DNA from: Pararobbsia silviterrae
GTDB taxonomy: Bacteria > Pseudomonadota > Gammaproteobacteria > Burkholderiales > Burkholderiaceae
Assembly (NCBI RefSeq): GCF_003628125.1
Contig: NZ_RBZU01000014.1
Coordinates: 1-64,000 of the forward strand
DNA: 64,000 bases
Direction of reading: 5' to 3'
Positions 56,758-64,000 of the stretch are shown in pieces. How positions within the stretch are numbered: the first letter of the stretch is position 1; each line of letters begins with the position of its first letter. The notes under the pieces were generated by a model. The model did no database searches. It was not told where the DNA came from and saw nothing but the letters and a program-made list of their open reading frames with translations. The position numbers were made by a program, and so were the translations under genes.

Positions 56758-59700
56758 TCAGGCCTTTTCGACTTTGACGAGGAACGACTTGAACTCGGGC
56801 GTCTGCGTGTTCGCGTCGCCGACCGCGGGCGTCAGCGTATTCGCGAGATAGCCCGGCCGCGTCAGTCCCTTGAACCCCCAATGCAGCGGAATGCCGACGG
56901 TCTGCACTTTCTTGCCCTCGATCATCAGCGGCTTGATCCGTTTGGTCACGACCGCGACCGCGACGATATGTCCGCGGCTCGATGACACTTTGACGCGATC
57001 GCCCGCGACCACACCGACCTCGCGGGCCAGATCCTCGCCGATCTCGACGAACTGCTCGGGCTGCACGATCGCGTTGAGGCGCGCGTGCTTGGTCCAGTAG
57101 TGGAAGTGCTCGGTGAGCCGATACGTCGTCGCCGTGTGCGGATAGTCGGGCGACTTGCCGAGACCGGCTTTGTCGGCCGGGAAGATCCGCGCTGCGGGGT
57201 TGTTCGTCGCAAGCGGATTGTGCGGATGCATCGGGTTATAGCCGAGCGGCGTTTCGAACGGCTCGTAATGTTCGGGGAACGGGCCCTCGGCCATGCCGTC
57301 GCGCGCGAAGAAACGCGCGACGCCCTCCGCGTTCATGATGAACGGGCCCATGCCGTTTTCGGGCGGCTCGTCGGCCTTGTAGTCGGGGATGTCGGAGCCG
57401 GTCCACCCCTTGCCGTTCCAGGCGATGAGCGCGCGCCGCGCGTCGAACGGCTTGCCGCTCGGATCGCACGACGCGCGGTTGTACAGCACGCGCCGGTTCG
57501 CGGGCCAGGCCCAGGCCCAGTTCAAGGTCTGTCCGATGCCGGTCGGATCGCTGTTGTCGCGCCGGCCCATCTGATTGCCCTCGGGGGTCCACGCGCCGCA
57601 GAAGATCCAGCATCCGCTCGCGGTCGAACCGTCGTCCTTGAGCTGGGCGAACGCCGAGAGCTGCGTGCCCGCCTTGACGAGCACCTTCGACGGATCCTTC
57701 GGATCGGTCAGGTCTTCGAGGGCCTTGCCGTTGTATTCCATCGCGAGTTCCTCGGGCGTCGGGCTCAAGGGGTTCGCGTACGGCCAGGTCAGATTCACGA
57801 TCGGGTCGGGGTAGGCGCCGCCGTCCTTCTGATACAGCGTGCGCATGCGCGTGAAGATCTCGGCCATGATCTCGAGATCGCTGCGCGATTCGCCGGGGCC
57901 GTCCGCGCCTTGCCAGTGCCATTGGAGCACGCGGCTCGAACTCACGAGCGAGCCGAATTCCTCGGCGAAGCACGTGGTCGGCAAGCGGAACACTTCAGTC
58001 TGGATATCGGCGCTGCGCACGTCGTTGTATTCGCCGTAGTTCTTCCAGAACTCGGACGTCTCGGTCGCGAGCGGATCCATGACGACGAGCCACTTGAGCT
58101 TCGCGAGCGCGCGGATGTTCTTGCCCTTGTTCGCGACGGCCGCGAGCGGGTTGAAGCCCTGCGCGAGATAGCCGTTCATCTTGCCCTCGAGCATGAGCTC
58201 CATCGCATAGAGCACGTCGTAGAGCTTGTCGTACTTCGGCAGGTAATCGTAGGCCCAGTTGTTGTCGGCGCTCGCGTGATCGCCCCACCAGCTCTTCATC
58301 ATGCTGACGAAGAAGGCCTTGTAGTTCTTCCAGTAGCTGAGCTGGTTCGGACGCTGCGGTTGCGGCGCGCGTTTCTTGATGTAGCCGTCGAAGTCCTGCT
58401 CGCCGTCGAGCGCGAGCGACATATAGCCGGGCAGCGAATTCGACAGCAGGCCGAGGTCGGTCAGGCCCTGGATGTTCGAGTGTCCGCGCAGCGCGTTCAT
58501 GCCGCCGCCCGCGACGCCGATATTGCCGAGCAGCAACTGGACCATCGCACCCGTGCGCAACATCTGCGCGCCGACCGAGTGCTGCGTCCAGCCGAGCGCG
58601 TAGAGGATCGTCGAGGCGCGATCGGGCGTCGAGCAACTCGCGAGCGTTTCGCAGACGACGAGGAATTTCTCCTTCGGCGTGCCGCAGATCGATTCGACGA
58701 CTTCGGGCGTATAGCGCGCGTAGTGCGCCTTCATGAGCTGATAGACGCACCGCGGGTCCTGCAAGGTCGGATCGACTTTCGCATAGCCGTCGTCGCCGAT
58801 TTCATAGTTCCACGTGCTCTTGTCTGCGTACGTATGCTTGCTCCCGTCGTAGCCCGAGTAGAGGCCGTCGTTGAACGCGAAGTCCTCGCGCACGATGAAG
58901 CTCATGTCCGTGTAGTTGCGGACATAGTCGTGCTGGATCTTGTCGTTCGACAGCAGATAGTGGATCACGCCGCCGAGGAACGCGATGTCGGTCCCCGTGC
59001 GGATCGGCGCATAGAAATCGGCGACCGACGCCGTGCGCGTAAAACGCGGATCGACGACGATGAGCTTCGCCTTGCGGTGCGCTTTCGCCTCGACGACCCA
59101 TTTGAACCCGCACGGGTGCGCTTCGGCGGAGTTGCCGCCCATCACGAGAATCACGTCGGCATTCTTGATGTCGACCCAGTGATTCGTCATCGCTCCACGG
59201 CCAAACGTCGGGGCAAGACCTGCCACCGTCGGGCCGTGTCAGACACGCGCCTGGTTGTCGAACGGCAGCATTCCCATGCTGCGGATGGCCTTGTGCGTCA
59301 GATAGCCGACTTCATTGCTGCTCGCGGAAGCCGCGAGCATGCCCGTGCTGAGCCAGCGGTTGACGGTCTGGCCGGCGTCGTTTTTCGCGATGAAATTCGC
59401 GTCTCGGTCGGCTTTCATCTTCTTTGCGATCCGATCGAGCGCGTCGTCCCAGGTGATGCGTTGCCAGGTGTCGGACCCCGGCGCCCGATATTCGGGGTAG
59501 AGCAGCCGGCTCGGACTATGGACGAAGTCGAGCAGACTCGCGCCTTTCGGACAGAGCGTGCCGCGATTGACCGGATGGTCGGGGTCGCCCTCGATATGCA
59601 TGATGCTCGCCTTCGCGTTCTTCGCGTGGTCGCCGAGCCCGTACATGAGGATCCCGCAGCCGACGGAGCAGTACGGACACGTGTTACGCGTCTCCGTCAT

Positions 59701-59829
59701 GCGCGCGAGTTTGTATTGCCTGACTTCCGCGAGCGCGGGCTCCGGTGAAAACCCCATCAAGGCGAGGCTCGAACCGGCCAGCGTGGTCGCGGACACTTTC
59801 AGGAACTGGCGTCGATTCATGGTCACCAT
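56758..59829 (-). CDS. fdoG: Selenocysteine-containing formate dehydrogenase major subunit (alpha)
   Basis: This protein of about 1023 residues includes one selenocysteine. An in-frame TGA at 59241-59239 splits two same-frame halves; the flanking residues [27 protein letters not shown] are those around Sec of E. coli FdnG/FdoG. With ATG 59829 the Sec is residue 197. A Tat signal is seen ([20 protein letters not shown]), then the 4Fe-4S motif CPYCSVGCG with LCPKG, and molybdopterin domains to the end. The complex oxidises formate in the periplasm and feeds quinone. A SECIS-type hairpin follows the TGA. ATG 59820 is an alternative start. Confidence 0.96.
59196..59241 (-). promoter_or_regulatory. 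UGA(Sec) codon and bacterial SECIS hairpin in fdoG
   Basis: Directly after TGA (59241-59239) a seven-base stem CACGGCC (59238-59232) pairs with GGCCGTG (59202-59196). An inner GGCA/TGCC stem presents a GGTCT loop, the same apical element as in E. coli fdhF and fdnG. SelB should bind it to recode UGA. Confidence 0.92.
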
Positions 59830-59984
59830 GGTCGCGAAGCCTCGCTGAATGCGTCGGATCGGGAAACTGCGTGGATTCAGTATATGCATCGCGCACAAAC
59901 TTTGCCGGGCGGAACTGCGTGGCCGCCGCGCGGACCGCGCCGCCACGGACTGAAACGACCGTTTGAGCCGCCCGAACCGCTTGG

Positions 59985-60467
59985 TCAGCGCGGCGTACGC
60001 GGTTTGCTGCGCCGCGGCGGCGCGCCGGATTCGGCCGGCTTGCGCACGGGGCGCGCGGGGATCGTCGTCGACATCACGATCGACGTACGGGTTTCACCGT
60101 AGAGATTGATCCGCGAGATCAGATGTTCGAGATGCTCGACGCTCGTCGCGACGACCTTCATGACATAGGAGTCCGCGCCGGTCACATGAAAGCATTCGAG
60201 CACTTCGGGAATGCCTTCGAGAAACTTCGTGAAGCGCGTTTTCGCCGGCTGCGCGACCGTGATGCCGATCAGCGCCGTCACGCCGTAGCCGGCCGCGCGC
60301 GGATCGACGCGCGCGACGACGCCGGCGATCACGCCGCTGTCTTCGAGCCGTCGCACGCGCTCGGTCACGGCCGGTACCGATAGGCCCACGTGCTTCGCAA
60401 GGGCCGTCAGCGTCGCGCGTCCGTCGAGCTGGAGCGCATCGACGAGTTGCCAATCGATCGTATCCAT
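59985..60467 (-). CDS. Lrp/AsnC-family regulator
   Basis: This protein of 160 residues has an N-terminal helix-turn-helix (TALAKHVGLSVPAVTERVRRLEDSGVIAG, about 21-49) and a C-terminal RAM ligand domain (VLECFHVTGADSYVMKVVA near 88-106). A basic tail of about 20 residues ends the protein. It is divergent from the LysE-type exporter gene across about 230 bases, a frequent pair in which the regulator senses an amino acid and controls its export. That link is inferred from position. Confidence 0.92.
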   Translation of the reverse strand: MDTIDWQLVDALQLDGRATLTALAKHVGLSVPAVTERVRRLEDSGVIAGVVARVDPRAAGYGVTALIGITVAQPAKTRFTKFLEGIPEVLECFHVTGADSYVMKVVATSVEHLEHLISRINLYGETRTSIVMSTTIPARPVRKPAESGAPPRRSKPRTPR

Positions 60468-60696
60468 GGTGTCGGCTTTCGGTTTTTAAGGTTGATCGTA
60501 CGTCATACCTTAAATGCCGCGTGTCCGGCAAGTTTCGGATTCTTTACGATGGCCGGATGTCCCGGCAGTGTCGCCCCGCGATTCGCGCGTGCGTGCGTCT
60601 GTGCGTTTTGATGCGATGTCCGATGCGTGAGCCTCGCGTGTGGCGGCGGCGCGCGGCCGCGACGGGGAAGTGGACGTCTACCCGAGTGAGGATCGA

Positions 60697-61326
60697 ATGC
60701 TTTTTATGAACGCCTGGACCATCGGGTTTTGCATCGCGGCGCCGGTCGGGCCGATCGGCATGCTTTGCATCGAACGCAGCCTGAGCGACGGATTCGAGCG
60801 CGGCTTGGCGACGGGTCTCGGCGCGGCATGCGCGGATGCGGTCTACGGGCTGCTCGGCGCGGTCGGCGTCGCCGGCATCGTGACGGGTTTTCCGGCCGTG
60901 ACGCGGGTTTTGCAAATCGGCGGCGGTCTGTTCCTGCTCTGGCTCGCGGCGGCGATGTTCCGCACGCGCGCACGTGCGGGCATCTCGCGTGGCGCGACCG
61001 TCAGCGTACGCCGCGCGTTCGCGACGACGTTTGCGCTGACCCTCTCGAATCCGACGACGATTCTATCGTTCGTCGCGATGTTCGCTGCGCTCGGCTCGAG
61101 TGTCGCGGCATCGGACGGCGGCCCGTGGCGCGCCACGGCGCTGATGGTCGCGGGGGTGTTCACGGGATCGGCATGCTGGTGGCTTGCATTGAGCGGCGTG
61201 AGCGCGCATCTCGGCGCGCGGATGCCCGACCGATGGCTTGCGCGTGTTGCGCAGGTCTCGGCCTGCGTGATCGCCGCGATGGGGTGCGTGCAGGTCGTGT
61301 CGGGCCTCCGGCACGGGTTGGCTTGA
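60697..61326 (+). CDS. LysE/RhtB-family amino-acid exporter
   Basis: This protein of about 209 residues has six transmembrane helices. N-terminal WTIGFCIAAPVGPIGMLCIERSLSDGFERGLATGLGAA fits the LysE/RhtB pattern (PVGPI motif), and TLSNPTTILSFVAMFAALG near 113 is also conserved. The ATG at 60697 has GAGG five bases upstream. The substrate is unknown. It is convergent with tonB. Confidence 0.9.
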   Translation: MLFMNAWTIGFCIAAPVGPIGMLCIERSLSDGFERGLATGLGAACADAVYGLLGAVGVAGIVTGFPAVTRVLQIGGGLFLLWLAAAMFRTRARAGISRGATVSVRRAFATTFALTLSNPTTILSFVAMFAALGSSVAASDGGPWRATALMVAGVFTGSACWWLALSGVSAHLGARMPDRWLARVAQVSACVIAAMGCVQVVSGLRHGLA

Positions 61327-61441
61327 TCCGAGCGCGCGTGATCGTGTGTCGACCGGTTCGATCGATCGAGGCGGCGCGGCGAAGCGACCGTGCGATCTGT
61401 GCACGTGTTGGCGCACGCATCGACACCTCTCAGCGCACGTG

Positions 61442-62413
61442 TCAGCGCACGTTGAAGTGCACGCGGAGATCGAGGGTCGTTTCGACCGCATGGCCGTCTT
61501 CGGTCGCGGCGGCAAAGCGCCATTGACGCAGGCTCGCGAGCAACAAGCGATTCAAGGTCGGATTCGGCGTCGGCTCGACGAGCGTGACGTCGCAACGGCC
61601 ATCCGGGTGAACGGTGAAGCGCGCGACCGCGACAGCGCTGAAGGCGTCTTCGCGCGCGTCGTCGGGTACGTCGGGGAGCGGTGAATAGAGCGCGTGCGCG
61701 GTCGTGCCGCGCGGTCCGGCATCGGAGGGTGCCGTCGGCGATGCGCGGGATTCCGACGAGGCTTGCGGGCGGCTGGCGTCGGGGTTCGATGCATGGGTCG
61801 CGTTCGGTTCATTCGGCGCATTCGGGGCACTCGGCGCGTCGCTTGTCGGTTTGGCAGGGGCAGCGCCCGGCGTAACGGGCGAGGGCGAAGTCGCGGGAGG
61901 CATGTCGGCGGTCGAGGGCGGCGGCGTCGCCCGCGTCGCCCGCGTCGTGTGCGAGGGCGCGTCGACGGCATGCGCGGCGGTCATCGGCACGCGGGTTTTC
62001 GGGCCGGTCGTCGGGGGCGAAAGAGGCTTCGACATGGATGTCGCCGTTGCTGTCGCGGTCGCCATGGACGTAGGCGCGGATGTGGCGGTGTGCGTCGGCA
62101 TCGGTGCAGCGGCCGGAAGACGTGGCGTTGTGCGTGCGGGATCCGGCGGCGCCGTATCGATCGCGACTGGCGGTGTGACGACGATATTGAGCGGCACGCT
62201 CACATCGTGCTCGGCCTGATCGTGGCGGGATAGCCCGAGCACACGAAGCAGCCCGGCGAGCAGCGCGAGCCAGACGATCGCGCCGAGGGTCGCGGCGACC
62301 GGGGCGCTGAGGTGTGCGTCGACGCGTGTGCCTCTCGCCGCCGACGGAGAACGCGCGCCGCGCGTCGGCGCACCGTGTGCGCTCCCGTTGCCGCCGTCGC
62401 GATCATTGCGCAT
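61442..62413 (-). CDS. tonB: TonB-family energy transducer
   Basis: This protein of 323 residues has one membrane helix near 38-60 (APVAATLGAIVWLALLAGLLRVLG), a long Pro/Ala/Ser/Thr-rich periplasmic spacer of about 170 residues, and a C-terminal TonB domain (VARFTVHPDGRCDVTLVEPTPNPTLNRLLLASLRQWRF). It carries proton-motive energy from ExbB/ExbD to outer-membrane receptors. It overlaps exbD by a few bases and completes a receptor-exbB-exbD-tonB order. Confidence 0.88.
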   Translation of the reverse strand: MRNDRDGGNGSAHGAPTRGARSPSAARGTRVDAHLSAPVAATLGAIVWLALLAGLLRVLGLSRHDQAEHDVSVPLNIVVTPPVAIDTAPPDPARTTPRLPAAAPMPTHTATSAPTSMATATATATSMSKPLSPPTTGPKTRVPMTAAHAVDAPSHTTRATRATPPPSTADMPPATSPSPVTPGAAPAKPTSDAPSAPNAPNEPNATHASNPDASRPQASSESRASPTAPSDAGPRGTTAHALYSPLPDVPDDAREDAFSAVAVARFTVHPDGRCDVTLVEPTPNPTLNRLLLASLRQWRFAAATEDGHAVETTLDLRVHFNVR

Positions 62414-62804
62414 GCCGGATCACGATCGACAGCGAGCGCGCGCCTGCGTGTTGCGCTTCGAGCATCGCGCGCGTGACGGTGCCTTGCGTGGCCTTGTCGT
62501 CGGCCGCGACGACCAGCGTGCCGTCGCGATGCAGGCGGGCCCGCACGGCGGGGCCGACTTCGGCCAGCGTCACGCGTTGGCCCGCGACCTCGATCCGATC
62601 GTTTCGATCGATGCTCAGCGTCAACGGCGCGGCGCTGTTGAACGCGGAAGCCGTGCCGTCGGGCAGGGCGATCGAGAGTGCGTCGAGCCGTTGCATCGAG
62701 AGCGACGTCAACAGATACGACGCGAGCAGAAAGAACATCACGTCGATCATCGGGATGATTTCGATGCGGCCGCGACGCGAACGGCGAGCGCGTTTGAGCT
62801 TCAT
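62403..62804 (-). CDS. exbD: ExbD/TolR-family biopolymer transport protein
   Basis: This protein of about 133 residues has the ExbD layout: a short basic N-terminus, one helix containing the proton-path Asp (IIPMIDVMFFLLASYLL, D near residue 21), and a periplasmic domain (TLSIDRNDRIEVAG). ATG 62804 overlaps the exbB stop by four bases. It works with ExbB and TonB. Confidence 0.88.
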   Translation of the reverse strand: MKLKRARRSRRGRIEIIPMIDVMFFLLASYLLTSLSMQRLDALSIALPDGTASAFNSAAPLTLSIDRNDRIEVAGQRVTLAEVGPAVRARLHRDGTLVVAADDKATQGTVTRAMLEAQHAGARSLSIVIRHAQ

Positions 62805-63646
62805 GACGTGTGTCGCGCCGACGTATGCGCGGCGGTGGATGCGGCAGTAGCCGGCGCATGGATTTGCGCGTGTGCCGACGCTGCCCTTGTCGTTGCCGCA
62901 CCCGCACCCGCACCCGCACCCGCACCCGCACCCGCACCCGCACCCGCACCCGCACCCGCACCCGCACCCGCCGCACCCGCATCCACGGTCCGCGTATCGC
63001 GCATGTACCGCAGCGTCGCGAGCCATTGCGTGCCGAACGCCTGCAGATCGTCGAGCGTTGCGTCGACGCGTTGCGTCAGCGCGTTGAAGGCGATCAGCGA
63101 CACCACGGCGATCACGAGGCCGATCGCGGTCGCGATCAATGCCTGCGCGACGCCGCCGCTGACGCCCGAAGGATTCACGAGCCCCTGGGCGCCGATCAGG
63201 TGGAACGCATCCATCATGCCCGTCACGGTGCCGAACAGGCCGACGAGCGGTGCGGTCGTGACGATCGTATCGAGCAGCCAGAGTCCGCGATTCAACGACT
63301 TTTCGATGCGTGGCGCGCGCGCTTCGAGCTGGGCCTCGATCCACCAGAGCGGCGCGTGGTCGAGCACGTCATGCGCGACGACGGGGGCCATCCATCGATG
63401 AATCACGTGGCGACGCGGCATCGCCGCGAGCGCGGACGTGAGCCGGTGCCGGAATGCGTCGGATGCTTGCGTCGAGGCGTCGCCCGAATGCAAGGGTTCG
63501 AACTGCGCAATCGGCGAAGCCATAAGCCGCAGCGCGACGATGCGCTCGGCAATCAACGCGAACGCGACGCCGCCGAGCAGCGCGAGCGGCACGAGAATCC
63601 AGCCGACGGTTCCGGCGGCGACGATCAGTGACTGAGGCGATAACAT
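62801..63646 (-). CDS. exbB: ExbB/TolQ/MotA-family proton channel protein with AG-repeat tail
   Basis: This protein of 281 residues has three transmembrane helices (10-32; TIVTTAPLVGLFGTVTGMMDAF near 127-148; ALIATAIGLVIAVVSLIAFN near 167-186), the MotA/TolQ/ExbB pattern. After residue 220 a low-complexity tail of Ala-Gly dipeptides encoded by the hexamer repeat at 62899-62970 is followed by an Ala/Thr/His-rich end. The core is complete, so the tail is probably an add-on. It starts 22 bases after the upstream receptor gene. Confidence 0.88.
   Translation of the reverse strand: MLSPQSLIVAAGTVGWILVPLALLGGVAFALIAERIVALRLMASPIAQFEPLHSGDASTQASDAFRHRLTSALAAMPRRHVIHRWMAPVVAHDVLDHAPLWWIEAQLEARAPRIEKSLNRGLWLLDTIVTTAPLVGLFGTVTGMMDAFHLIGAQGLVNPSGVSGGVAQALIATAIGLVIAVVSLIAFNALTQRVDATLDDLQAFGTQWLATLRYMRDTRTVDAGAAGAGAGAGAGAGAGAGAGAGAGAGAATTRAASAHAQIHAPATAASTAAHTSARHTS
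62899..62970 (-). repeat. Hexamer tandem array inside exbB
   Basis: Twelve perfect CACCCG units (plus strand) encode alternating Ala and Gly in the ExbB tail. The period is a multiple of three, so unit gain or loss keeps the frame. Confidence 0.97.
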
Positions 63647-63668
63647 ATCGATCGATTTCCGTCAGATA

Positions 63669-64000
63669 TCAGAACGACTTCGACAGACCCGCGTAAAACG
63701 CGCGTTGAGGTCCGTACTGGGGCGCCTCGACGCCGATGCCCGACCCGTCGCGCAACTCATAGACGCGATTGAACAGATTGATGACGGCGAGGCGGATCGT
63801 CACGGGGCCGACATACGGCTCGTTGAACTGTTGGATCACACCGAGATTGACTTGCGTGTAGAACGGCAGATGGTCCGTGTTCGCGAACCCCGAGCGCAGA
63901 CCGCTGCCGAACAGCAGATCGCTCGTGAAGGTCGTGTGATTCCATCGATATCGCGCGCCGGCCGACCCCGTGAACATCTGGTCGTGATCGAGATTGATCC
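63669..64000 (-). CDS. TonB-dependent outer-membrane receptor, C-terminal part
   Basis: The visible part is the last 110 residues of a beta-barrel protein whose 5' end lies beyond the window. Alternating-strand pattern, QVNLGVIQQFN, VINLFNRVYELRDGSGIGV and the terminal Phe of KSF are typical of TonB-dependent receptor ends. It sits at the head of the exbB-exbD-tonB set, so it is probably served by that system. The substrate cannot be read from this fragment. Confidence 0.85.
   Translation of the reverse strand, partial: INLDHDQMFTGSAGARYRWNHTTFTSDLLFGSGLRSGFANTDHLPFYTQVNLGVIQQFNEPYVGPVTIRLAVINLFNRVYELRDGSGIGVEAPQYGPQRAFYAGLSKSF

Noticed and set aside
59227-59241. Frameshift or nonsense mutation splitting fdoG into a pseudogene
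   Set aside because: Both halves share one frame, the stop is UGA in the conserved Sec context, a SECIS hairpin follows, and selABCD are nearby.

Overview
The window is high-GC DNA from a betaproteobacterium, most likely Burkholderiaceae (Burkholderia sensu lato or a close relative). The reasons are a two-part hopanoid (hpn) locus with its own dxs and ispH, a DUF3443 lipoprotein, a selenocysteine formate dehydrogenase island, and the general codon and GC style. This is inference; no marker gene fixes the genus. No insertion sequence, prophage or CRISPR array was seen.

Region 1 (1-13.1 kb) starts with the 3' end of a 5S rRNA gene and its terminator. It continues with two similar small glycine-rich membrane proteins, a PAS-GGDEF-EAL protein, a striking heptamer/hexamer tandem-repeat field, a YhdH/AcuI-type reductase, a DUF302 protein, an XRE regulator, an orphan GltL-type ATPase, a Kef-type antiporter, a small membrane protein and a PilZ protein.

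Region 2 (13.1-19.0 kb) is a sugar module: an AraC regulator divergent from a GH4 glycosidase (TTG start), an ABC sugar-binding protein and two permeases, with no ATPase gene in the module.

Region 3 (19.3-41.3 kb) is the most interesting part. A tightly overlapping operon encodes a CDP-alcohol phosphatidyltransferase, a 2-oxoglutarate/Fe(II) oxygenase, HpnL, a nucleotidyltransferase, a PEP mutase fused to a second nucleotidyltransferase, phosphonopyruvate decarboxylase and 2-aminoethylphosphonate transaminase. This gives a full route from PEP to 2-aminoethylphosphonate (AEP), plus enzymes able to activate it as CDP-AEP and move it onto a lipid alcohol. It sits inside a hopanoid locus: dxs, hpnN, hpnM, ispH, hpnH, hpnA and hpnB, then the opposing hpnD-shc-hpnG operon. 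I infer that the locus makes a phosphonolipid, possibly a phosphonate-decorated hopanoid, alongside hopanoids and their transport machinery.

Region 4 (41.9-46.9 kb) holds UxaA-type dehydratase, an SDR, an MFS drug-type exporter and a bile-acid/sodium-symporter-family protein.

Region 5 (47.1-59.8 kb) is a nearly self-contained selenium island on the minus strand: fdoG (in-frame UGA plus a SECIS-like hairpin), fdoH, fdoI, fdhE, selA, selB and tRNA-Sec (selC), then selD beyond one DUF3443 lipoprotein gene. Several strong inverted repeats flank these genes.

Region 6 (60.0-64.0 kb) has an Lrp/AsnC regulator divergent from a LysE-type exporter, then a TonB-ExbD-ExbB set downstream of a TonB-dependent receptor that runs off the window end.
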